Shown: positions 25,688-32,813 of the stretch, piece by piece
How positions within the stretch are numbered: position 1 is the stretch's first letter
Layout of the letters: every line of letters starts with the position of its first letter
Assembly: GCF_002858765.1 (NCBI RefSeq)
Contig: NZ_PJRP01000003.1
Coordinates: 1-64,000 of the forward strand
Length of the DNA stretch: 64,000 bases
Direction of reading: 5' to 3'
Source of the DNA: Cupriavidus pauculus
GTDB taxonomy: Bacteria > Pseudomonadota > Gammaproteobacteria > Burkholderiales > Burkholderiaceae
Translations under genes and position numbers: made by a program
The notes under the pieces: model-generated
The model's database searches: none
Told to the model about the DNA's origin: nothing
What the model saw: the letters and a program-made list of their open reading frames with translations, nothing else

Positions 25688-26286
25688 GAGCGCGACGTTT
25701 CCACGTTGGCATACCCCGAGATGAACGTCTTGGCCGCACCGGTATCGACGTCGAACACATGGCGTTCCTGCTTGCCGATGTCGGTGCCGTAGACATGGAT
25801 GCTGATCGACACGCGGTCGTCGTACGCATTGCGCACCACATGGATGTCGCCAATCGCCGGCGAGACAAAGGTCACGTCGCCCGGCTCCAGCCGCTCGGCG
25901 TCCCCGGCCGCCGCCATCCCCTGCTCGCCTTGTACGAAAGCCTGCCCCAGTTCCGCCCCACGCAGCATGCCGATTGCGCCCCAGGTGCAGTGATCGTGGA
26001 CCGGAGTCTTCTGGCCCGGCCCCCAGACGAAGCTCACGACGCTGTAGCGGTCCTGCGGGTCGGCATGCAGCAGGTATTGCCGGTAGTACTCGGGATGCGG
26101 CACGGTGAACTGCGGGTCGAGCCAGTCGTCCCGGCTCACCAGTTCGCCGAGCGCGGCCCCCACGTGCCGGAGCGTTTCGGCCTCGGGCTGGGCCGCGTCA
26201 GCCACGATCCGGTTCATCGTGTCGATAAAGTGCGCCAGCGCCTGGCTGTGTACTGCCGATGCGTTCGTCATGGATGGGTTCTTCAT
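25684..26286 (-). CDS. Thiol dioxygenase (cysteine / 3-mercaptopropionate dioxygenase type)
   Basis: A 200-residue cupin of the cysteine dioxygenase type I family, which oxidises a thiol with O2 to a sulfinic acid at a three-His Fe(II) centre. The ligands are visible as His97 and His99 in PVHDHC and His149 in IGDIHVVRN. The context SVVSFVWGPGQKTPVHDH is characteristic of bacterial thiol dioxygenases, and of the mercaptopropionate branch as I recall it. An AGGGG ribosome-binding site supports the start at 26286. It is 3 bp from the CoA-transferase gene and overlaps the crotonase gene. Confidence 0.83.
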   Translation of the reverse strand: MKNPSMTNASAVHSQALAHFIDTMNRIVADAAQPEAETLRHVGAALGELVSRDDWLDPQFTVPHPEYYRQYLLHADPQDRYSVVSFVWGPGQKTPVHDHCTWGAIGMLRGAELGQAFVQGEQGMAAAGDAERLEPGDVTFVSPAIGDIHVVRNAYDDRVSISIHVYGTDIGKQERHVFDVDTGAAKTFISGYANVETSRS

Positions 26287-26289
26287 GGT

Positions 26290-27465
26290 TTACCCCTGTT
26301 GGTCGACACCTGCACCGCCGCAGGACTCGCGTACGGCCTGCGAATGCTCGCCCAGTGCGGGCGGCGCCGTGCGCACCGGCACCGCCTTGCCATCGATGCG
26401 GACCGGCGACGCGAAGGTGCGCGTGCGCGTGCCGCCGGGCAGTTCCAGATCGCGCACCCAGCGCATGTGGTCAACCTGCGGGTCTTCCAGCGCACGCGCG
26501 TAATCGTTGATGCGCGAATGGGGTACGCCGGCATCGCGGAACACGTCGATCCAGTGGGCCACGTCACGCTGCGCAAACACCGCTTCCAGAATGTCCTTCA
26601 GTTCGCCCTGATGGCGCGCACGCAGTGTCGGCGTGAGGAAGCGCGGATCATCGGCCAGCGGCTCGCGCTGCACCGCGCGCAGCACGGCCCGCCACAGGCT
26701 GTCGTTGCCGGCGGCAATGGCAAAGTAGCCGTCCGCCGCGCGATAGGCTTGGTACGGTGCATTGCGCGGATGGGCGGAGCCGAGCTTGCCCGGGCTGCGT
26801 CCCGTGCCGAAGTATTCGCTGGTCTGCAGCGCGCCAATGGCCAGCGTGCAGCCAAACATCGGCACGTCGAGATGCATGCCGCGCCCGCGCGCCCGAGCCT
26901 GCAGCAGCGCGCTGGCGATCGAAAACGCGCCGTACAGGCCCGACGCGAAGTCCGACACCGGCACGCCGCACTTGACCGGGGCATCGGAATCGCCGGTCAC
27001 GCTCATCACGCCGGCCGCAGCCTGGATGGTCAGATCGAAGCCGCCCTCGCCGGCACGCGGGCCGCTCTGGCCGTAGGCGGAGATCGAGCAGTACACCAGT
27101 TCCGGCCGCAATGCGCTCAGTTGCGCATACCCGAGCCCGAGGCGGTCCATCACGCCAGGGCGGTTGTTCTCGATCACCACGTCGGCCTGGGCGCACAGCG
27201 CCAACGCCACTTCCAGGTCTTCGGGGCGCTTGAGGTCGAGCACGACCGAACGCTTGTTCCGGTTCAGGGATGCAAAGTTCTCGCTGAAGCCATCGGTAAT
27301 CGGCGGCCAGCTGCGCAGCGTGTCGCCGCCGGGTGGCTCGATCTTGATCACGTCGGCGCCCATATCGGCCAGTAGCATGGCGCAGAACGGGCCCGCGGCC
27401 ACGGTACAGAACTCCAGCACGCGGATGCCACGCAACGGCAGGTCTTCGGTTCGGATGTCGGTCAT
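26290..27465 (-). CDS. Family III CoA-transferase (CaiB/BaiF)
   Basis: A 391-residue cytoplasmic CoA-transferase that activates a carboxylic acid by CoA transfer. N-terminal GIRVLEFCTVAAGPFCAMLLADMGADVIKIE-type block (residues 13-43), LNRNKRSVVLDLK, and GGFDLTIQAAAG with the presumed catalytic Asp (about residue 142) are all family hallmarks. It is the first gene of the minus-strand operon; IclR is divergently encoded 136 bp away. With the neighbouring dioxygenase it suggests activation of a sulfinic or other substituted carboxylic acid. Confidence 0.9.
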   Translation of the reverse strand: MTDIRTEDLPLRGIRVLEFCTVAAGPFCAMLLADMGADVIKIEPPGGDTLRSWPPITDGFSENFASLNRNKRSVVLDLKRPEDLEVALALCAQADVVIENNRPGVMDRLGLGYAQLSALRPELVYCSISAYGQSGPRAGEGGFDLTIQAAAGVMSVTGDSDAPVKCGVPVSDFASGLYGAFSIASALLQARARGRGMHLDVPMFGCTLAIGALQTSEYFGTGRSPGKLGSAHPRNAPYQAYRAADGYFAIAAGNDSLWRAVLRAVQREPLADDPRFLTPTLRARHQGELKDILEAVFAQRDVAHWIDVFRDAGVPHSRINDYARALEDPQVDHMRWVRDLELPGGTRTRTFASPVRIDGKAVPVRTAPPALGEHSQAVRESCGGAGVDQQG

Positions 27466-27506
27466 GGTGAAGTGGTGTGTCGTCGCCGCAGGGGATGCAC
27501 GACGTT

Positions 27507-27562
27507 GGAACCGAGTCTAAAACCGTTCCTCATTCTGACGCGGGTGTTCTACACTTTGGAAC
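27507..27562. promoter_or_regulatory. GGAAC/GTTCC dyads, candidate IclR operator
   Basis: In the divergent region, GGAAC-N13-GTTCC (27507-27529) and GTTC-N9-GAAC (27546-27562) form two inverted repeats with related half-sites. The position between the CoA-transferase operon and the iclR gene suits an IclR-type operator. Evidence is by eye only. Confidence 0.4.
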
Positions 27563-27601
27563 GATTGCCCGACCCTCGCCGGGCATTGGATGCTCCGTGC
27601 C

Positions 27602-28393
27602 ATGAACAACACGCTGATCAAAGGCCTTCACCTGCTCGACATCATGGCGCGCCACGGCAAGCCGATTGGCGTGAGCGAACTCGCCGTGATGGCGGGCATG
27701 CCAAAGAGCGGCGCCCACCGGCTGCTGCAGGCGCTTGTTGACGAACGCTACGTCGTGCGCGTGCCGCCGGCCAGCTACACCGTATCGATCAAGCTGTGGG
27801 AACTGGGATCTGCGGCGCTTTGGAGCTTCGATCTGCGCCGGCACGCCGATGCGCTGATGGAGGCACTGATGCAATCCACGGGGGAATCGGTCCACCTGTC
27901 GGTGCTGGACGGACGTGAGGTCGTGTATGTGCACAAGGTGGAATGCCCCAATCCGATCCGCGCCTACAGCCAGATCGGCGGCCGCTCGCAGGCGCACTGC
28001 GTCGCCACGGGCAAGGCCATGCTGGCGTTCCGGAATCCGCAATGGCTGGCCGAGATCGCGCACGACCTGCCTCCGGCCACGCCGCGCACCATCACGGAGC
28101 CCGAGGCATTCCTGCTGGAAATGCAGCGCGTGCGCCGCGCCGGCTATGCGATCAACCGTGGCGAATGGCGGGATGGCGTCAATGGGCTGGCCGCCCCGAT
28201 TTTCGACGGCACGGGTGCCGTGATCGCGGCCATCGGCATTTCCGGCCCCGATACGCGGCTGCGCATGGCACGCCTGCGCGATCTGGCCCCGGCCGTCAGC
28301 GACGCTGCCGAGCGGCTATCGACCGGCCTCGGTGAAATTGGCCCGCATGCCTCGCTGCTGCGCGTGACGAACCACTGGGGCGCGCTGCGCTAG
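27602..28393 (+). CDS. IclR-family transcriptional regulator
   Basis: A 263-residue regulator: winged HTH (about residues 5-65, PIGVSELAVMAGMPKSGAHR) followed by the IclR effector-binding domain (HCVATGKAMLAF, RRAGYAINRGEWRDGVNGLAAPIF). It is divergent from the six-gene catabolic operon and is its most likely regulator. An in-frame ATG at 27590 is an alternative start; neither has a strong ribosome-binding site. Confidence 0.88.
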   Translation: MNNTLIKGLHLLDIMARHGKPIGVSELAVMAGMPKSGAHRLLQALVDERYVVRVPPASYTVSIKLWELGSAALWSFDLRRHADALMEALMQSTGESVHLSVLDGREVVYVHKVECPNPIRAYSQIGGRSQAHCVATGKAMLAFRNPQWLAEIAHDLPPATPRTITEPEAFLLEMQRVRRAGYAINRGEWRDGVNGLAAPIFDGTGAVIAAIGISGPDTRLRMARLRDLAPAVSDAAERLSTGLGEIGPHASLLRVTNHWGALR

Positions 28394-28414
28394 CCGCGTG
28401 GCCGCCTGACCGGC

Positions 28415-29428
28415 CTACCTGGCAGCACGGTGCTCCGGCGAACCATGCGCCGGCGGCGTAGCGGCCGGCGCCGCGGCTGGCGTACCGGGTACGCGTGCCG
28501 CCGCCACCGCTTCCCGCTCCACGCGAATCTGGTCGATTTCAGCGCCGACGTCTCCGGCCTCGCTGACCCCCATCGAGATCACCACGGTGCCCCGGGCCAC
28601 CGGCACCGGTACCGGCGGCGACATGCCGCTGCATTGCGCCGTCGTGCAGGGCATGCCATTGCCCCCCAGCGGCACCCGCGCGATGGTGGTCGCGGCCGAC
28701 CCCAGTTCGGCAAACTTGGCGGCGCCGTCGCCGTTGACCACGAGCTGCCGTGTCACCAGCGCAAACGACACCGCGATCTGCGCCGGCTGCGCGCCATTGG
28801 CCGCCGCCGTCTTCGCAATGGTGTTCGTGGCACGGATATAGAGCGGACGGAAACGGAAGTAGTCGGTGAACTTGCCGTCCTGCAGCTTCTGCTCGATGGC
28901 CAGCACGGCAAGCAGGCCGGGACGCGTCGGAGCATCGCCCTGCGCATAGCGCGCAAACACTGCGCAGCGCACCCCACGGAACCCGTTCGCCGAAAAGCTG
29001 ACATCGACATTGCTGGCGTCGATTGCCTCGCGCTTGAGTTGCTCCGGGGTGCCCGGCTCCTTGTCCGCATAGAGATCGGCAACAAGCCTTGTGCCGCTCA
29101 CCACGAATGCGCTACCGCCGGCGCTGGCTGCGCCCGCTGTCCGGGAGGGCGAAGCCGGTGAGGCGGGTGAAGATTTCGGTGCGGGTTCGGCACACTGCGG
29201 CGAGGCCAGCAGGTCCTTGATCTCGCGGTTCTCGGGCAGCGCCAGGATGGCGGCCAGATCCTTGTCCGCCGACCAGTCCTTGCCGGCAGCGACCCAGCCC
29301 TGCGCGGCGCGCTTCGGTTTGCCGCTGAGGTCGTCAGCCTTGAAGGCGGATGCAGGTGGCGCTTTCGGTGTCGATGTGCAGCCGGCGGCGAGCATGCAGC
29401 CGGCAACGAGTCCCAAAAAGGTCCTCAT
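28415..29428 (-). CDS. Hypothetical lipoprotein, 337 residues
   Basis: The signal peptide ends in lipobox LAAGC (Cys17). A low-complexity Ser/Ala/Pro segment lies around residues 82-102, and the Ala/Pro-rich C-terminus ends with PPAHGSPEH. The central part (about 105-290) looks folded and has four Cys, including CTTAQC. I do not recognise the family. Monocistronic, convergent with the iclR gene. GAAGGGAGGG-type purine sequence precedes the ATG. Confidence 0.75.
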   Translation of the reverse strand: MRTFLGLVAGCMLAAGCTSTPKAPPASAFKADDLSGKPKRAAQGWVAAGKDWSADKDLAAILALPENREIKDLLASPQCAEPAPKSSPASPASPSRTAGAASAGGSAFVVSGTRLVADLYADKEPGTPEQLKREAIDASNVDVSFSANGFRGVRCAVFARYAQGDAPTRPGLLAVLAIEQKLQDGKFTDYFRFRPLYIRATNTIAKTAAANGAQPAQIAVSFALVTRQLVVNGDGAAKFAELGSAATTIARVPLGGNGMPCTTAQCSGMSPPVPVPVARGTVVISMGVSEAGDVGAEIDQIRVEREAVAAARVPGTPAAAPAATPPAHGSPEHRAAR

Positions 29429-29666
29429 GCTGCCCTCCCTTGAAAGAAGCTAGAGGATATGGCCCGCCTGCGCGCGGCGGATACCGTCCAAATGACTGAA
29501 CAGCCAAATGGAGAGTAGTCATCCTGGCGAATCCATGCCAGTAACTGTCGGGCGAACGCAACGGTCTGGCCTGGGCAGCACACCGAGGCCGGCGGCACCT
29601 GTCGATGCCGCCGGCCCGTTACAGCCCGTCCGTTACAAGCGCCCGTGTTACAGGCTGCTCGCTAGA

Positions 29667-30416
29667 TTACGTCAGCGCGATGCCGCCGTCGACCCGCAGG
29701 TTCACGCCGGTGATGAAGCTGCCTTCGCCGCTGGCCAGCAGCAAGGCCGCCGCCGCCACCTCCTCGGCACGGCCCAGCCGGCCCAGGGGAATGGCATCCG
29801 CCATGGCCGCCTCGAATCCGGGCCGCTGTGCCGGCGCAACGCCCAGCTTGGCCAGGATCGGCGTGTCGACCGGGCCCGGGCTGATCACGTTCACGCGGAC
29901 GCCGCGCGCCTTGAACTCCAGCGCCCAGCTTTGCGCAAACGCCTCGATGGCGGCCTTGCTGCCCGCATACACCGCGTGCCCGTCCAGCACCTTGGCGCTG
30001 GCAATCGAACTGACCAGCACGATGGCGCCCCCGTCACGCAGATGCGGCGCGACCTTCTGCACGCCAAAGAACACGGCACGGGTATTGGTGGCGAACTGCA
30101 CATCGTACTCGTCGACACTGACCGCGTCCGACGGCGTGATCTGGTTCATGCCCGCGTTGGCCACGTAGATGTCCACGCCGCCAAATTGGTCCGCCACCAG
30201 CGCGGCCACACGGTCGTGCGTGCCAAGGTCGGCCAGGTCGCCGGTCAGGCCGATGGCCTGCGGCCCCAGCTCGGCCACGGCGGCCTCCACCGCGTCGGCG
30301 CGGCGCCCAACGATGACGACCCTGGCCCCTTCGGCCACAAAGCGACTGGCCATCGCGAAACCAATGCCACTGTTGCCGCCCGTGATGACGGCGACCTTTC
30401 CTGAAAGTTTGCCCAT
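29667..30416 (-). CDS. Short-chain dehydrogenase/reductase
   Basis: A 249-residue classical SDR: cofactor motif TGGNSGIGFAMA near the N-terminus, NAG at YVANAGMNQ, catalytic Ser in LVSSIASAK, YAGSK for Tyr/Lys (VYAGSKAAIEAF) and the PGPVDTPI loop. It is divergent from a LysR gene that probably controls it. Substrate unknown; quinone, alcohol or ketone reduction is typical for this subgroup. The 238 bp between this gene and the lipoprotein gene hold nothing I recognise. Confidence 0.9.
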   Translation of the reverse strand: MGKLSGKVAVITGGNSGIGFAMASRFVAEGARVVIVGRRADAVEAAVAELGPQAIGLTGDLADLGTHDRVAALVADQFGGVDIYVANAGMNQITPSDAVSVDEYDVQFATNTRAVFFGVQKVAPHLRDGGAIVLVSSIASAKVLDGHAVYAGSKAAIEAFAQSWALEFKARGVRVNVISPGPVDTPILAKLGVAPAQRPGFEAAMADAIPLGRLGRAEEVAAAALLLASGEGSFITGVNLRVDGGIALT

Positions 30417-30521
30417 GAGTATCTCGTCAGTTTCTGGTTGATCCGAGCGCCGAATCTACGCCTGCGCCGGACAGGCGGACAGCCTTACAATGAACGCATC
30501 ACTTGTGCCAATTTGTCATCC

Positions 30522-31427
30522 ATGTCAATGGAACGCCTGCACGGCCTGTCCGCCTTCGTCAGGGCCGTGGAAGCCGGATCATTCACCGGCGCCGCCAGAC
30601 TGCTGGGCACCACGCCCTCGGCCATTTCAAAGAGCATCTCGCGCCTGGAGGCGCGGCTGGGCGTGAAGCTGTTTCACCGCTCCACGCGTGCCTTCGTGCT
30701 GACCGACGAAGGTCAGGCCTACTACGCCCGCGTGGCACCACTGGTGCGTGGCCTTGAAGAGGCCACCGAAGTGCTGGCCAAGCCTGCGGCGGCGGTGGGC
30801 AGGTTGCGCGTCAGCCTGCCCGGCGATCTGGGCAAGTCGCTGCTCGGCCCGATCACGGCGACGCTGATGCCGCGCCACCCGCGCCTGTCGCTCGATATCA
30901 GCCTGAGCGACCAGCACGTGGACCTGATCCGCGAAGGCTTCGACCTGGCGCTGCGCGCCGGCCACCCCACGGACAGCGGACTCTACGCGCGCCCGCTTGC
31001 CGAACTGCCACTGGCGCTGGTGGCCTCGCCGGCCTACCTGGCCCGCCACGGCGAGCCCCGCACGGCGGCGGACCTGGGGGCACACCGACATGTCCGCTAC
31101 CGGCTGGGCGGCCAGATCCTGCCGATTGCTTTTGCCGATGGCACCCGTGTGCCGCTCGACGCCGCGCGGGATGGTGCGCATGACGGCATTTTCGATAGCG
31201 ACAGCGGCGAAGCCATGCGTATCGCGGCGGTGAACGGTCTGGGCATCGCGCAACTGCTGCGGACCGTCGTCCAGCACGATCTCGACGCCGGCCGGTTGCG
31301 GGTGGTGCTGCCCGACGCGGCGTTGCGGCCCGTGCCGCTGCAGGTGCTGCATGGCTTCGGCCGCCGCCTGCCTGCCCGCGCGAAGGTCTTCGTCGATTTC
31401 GTTGCCGCGGAACTCTCTGGCCGGTAG
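30522..31427 (+). CDS. LysR-family transcriptional regulator
   Basis: A 301-residue regulator with an N-terminal winged HTH (about residues 4-62, SFTGAARLLGTTPSAISKSI) and a LysR substrate-binding domain. I chose the start MSMERLHGLSAF at 30522; the frame is open further upstream but that part is atypical. Divergent from the SDR gene and probably its regulator. Confidence 0.88.
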   Translation: MSMERLHGLSAFVRAVEAGSFTGAARLLGTTPSAISKSISRLEARLGVKLFHRSTRAFVLTDEGQAYYARVAPLVRGLEEATEVLAKPAAAVGRLRVSLPGDLGKSLLGPITATLMPRHPRLSLDISLSDQHVDLIREGFDLALRAGHPTDSGLYARPLAELPLALVASPAYLARHGEPRTAADLGAHRHVRYRLGGQILPIAFADGTRVPLDAARDGAHDGIFDSDSGEAMRIAAVNGLGIAQLLRTVVQHDLDAGRLRVVLPDAALRPVPLQVLHGFGRRLPARAKVFVDFVAAELSGR

Positions 31428-31599
31428 CCAACAGATCGCGCCGCACGGCACCGCTGGTGTTGGTCCCTGCCCGACGGAGGGGCCCGCCAGTCAGCCGGCC
31501 CGTGCGCCACGCGGCGCTTTCGCGCATTGGCATGGTCCCTGCTGAACGCCCAACGGGCACTGCAACCGCCGCGCCCATCGCCACGTTCAGGAGACCATC

Positions 31600-31833
31600 A
31601 TGAGCAAGCTGAAGATCGCGGACCTGCGCCGCGAGGATCGATTGACAGACGACGCCGCGCGCGCCATTGCGGGCGGCATCCTCTATCTGAGCAACATCCG
31701 CGTGGGCGAGCCCCACGGCAACGCCTGGCCAGGCTGGCCGGCATGGATGCCGCACGTCGCGCTGCCGAAAGGCAACGAGTGGGACCCGGCCTATTCGCCG
31801 ATGGCGCGCGAGCCCGACCCTCGGCTGCAGTAG
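31600..31833 (+). CDS. Orphan double-glycine leader peptide
   Basis: A 77-residue ORF behind an excellent ribosome-binding site (TTCAGGAGACCATC). The N-terminus is a charged amphipathic leader ending in LTDDAARAIAGG (Gly25-Gly26), the pattern of double-glycine leaders of bacteriocins and other exported peptides cleaved by C39-peptidase transporters. The predicted 51-residue remainder is rich in Trp, Pro and Gly, with no Cys. No C39 transporter or modification enzyme is adjacent; the next gene is nrdG. Function unknown. Confidence 0.7.
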   Translation: MSKLKIADLRREDRLTDDAARAIAGGILYLSNIRVGEPHGNAWPGWPAWMPHVALPKGNEWDPAYSPMAREPDPRLQ

Positions 31834-31859
31834 CCTTGGCAGCCGGTACGCGGCCGGAT

Positions 31860-32543
31860 TCAGCCCGCGCGCAGCGCCAGTTGCGGGAAGGCCGACGCCA
31901 GCCGCCCGGCCACGCCGGGTGGCCACGACACCGGCCGCCCTGCCCGGTTGCACACCTGCAGCGACCAGTGCCGTACGCCACGAGCCGTCAGCGTGTCGGC
32001 CAGCCCCATCAGCGCCGTCTCATCGAACAGCGCCGGGTCCCAGGTCGTGCGGCATTCGTAGGCCACACCGCTCGCCAGCAGGCGATCCAGCGACACCAGC
32101 GTGCGTGCCGCGCCGCCGGGCGTGCCGGTGATCGCTGCATGGCAATGCGCCGGCCCCTTGATGTCGAAGCCGACCCAGTCTACCAGCGGCAGCACGCTGG
32201 CCAGGCGATCCGGATACATGCCGGCAGTGTGCAGCGCCACCTGAAAGCCCATCTGTCGCACGGCGCGCATCGCGTCGGGCAGCGCGGACTGGAGCGTGGG
32301 CTCGCCGCCCGAGAACACCACACCGTCGAGCAGCCCGCGCCGGCGTGCCAGGAACGACAGCAGATCGTCCCAGGCCATCGCGGGCGGCGTCTGCGGCGGA
32401 ATCAGGTGCGGGTTGTGGCAGTAGCCGCACTGCCACGGGCAGCCCTGGCAGAACAGCACGGCCGCCAGTCGGCCGGGGAAGTCGATGCTGGTCAGCGGCA
32501 CCAGGCCGCCGATGCGCAGGGTGTCGGCCGACACGCCAGCCAT
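31860..32543 (-). CDS. nrdG: Anaerobic ribonucleotide reductase activating protein (radical SAM)
   Basis: A 227-residue radical-SAM activase that generates the glycyl radical of class III ribonucleotide reductase. The [4Fe-4S] motif is CPWQCGYC (about residues 35-42, CxxxCxxC), followed by the SAM-binding VVFSGGEPTLQ. I start at 32543 (MAGVSADTL); the frame is open 23 codons upstream with lower quality sequence. It lies 7 bp after the glycyl-radical ORF and is the third gene of the nrd operon. Confidence 0.9.
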   Translation of the reverse strand: MAGVSADTLRIGGLVPLTSIDFPGRLAAVLFCQGCPWQCGYCHNPHLIPPQTPPAMAWDDLLSFLARRRGLLDGVVFSGGEPTLQSALPDAMRAVRQMGFQVALHTAGMYPDRLASVLPLVDWVGFDIKGPAHCHAAITGTPGGAARTLVSLDRLLASGVAYECRTTWDPALFDETALMGLADTLTARGVRHWSLQVCNRAGRPVSWPPGVAGRLASAFPQLALRAG

Positions 32544-32550
32544 GGCGAGC

Positions 32551-32757
32551 TTAACCCTGGCAGCGCTGCTCGTCGAAGAACCTGCGCTCGGCGTGCTCGC
32601 CCTTCTTGCCAATGTTGAAGCTCTCCACGGGCCGGTGGTAGCCCATCACCCGGGTCCAGACTTCGCAGGGCTGGCGCTCATCGTCACGCAGGGCAACGGT
32701 GTCGGCTGCGTTGGCGGTGTTGGCGGAGAAATGCTGGGAGACGGAAAGATCGGTCAT
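32551..32757 (-). CDS. Glycyl-radical C-terminal domain of NrdD, separately encoded
   Basis: A 68-residue ORF carrying the piece missing from the large NrdD ORF: CEVWTRVMGYHRPVESFN, with the RVxGY glycyl-radical loop (Gly39), followed by a GKKGEHAERRFF tail typical of NrdD C-termini. It begins 56 bp after the NrdD stop in another frame and ends 7 bp before nrdG. A modest GAAGAG lies upstream of its ATG. In canonical enzymes this loop is part of the same chain, a short distance after the Zn site. Either the enzyme is naturally split or a frameshift plus stops has divided it. Confidence 0.75.
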   Translation of the reverse strand: MTDLSVSQHFSANTANAADTVALRDDERQPCEVWTRVMGYHRPVESFNIGKKGEHAERRFFDEQRCQG

Positions 32758-32813
32758 GGCGTGGCTCTTCGGGTTGAAATACGTCGGAAAAAGGGCACTG
32801 CGGAGGTAATCAA

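Noticed and set aside
31600-32543. nrdG radical-SAM protein as a maturase for the adjacent GG-leader peptide
   Set aside because: The radical-SAM gene carries standard NrdG features, is cotranscribed with nrdD on the opposite strand and has no SPASM or RRE region.
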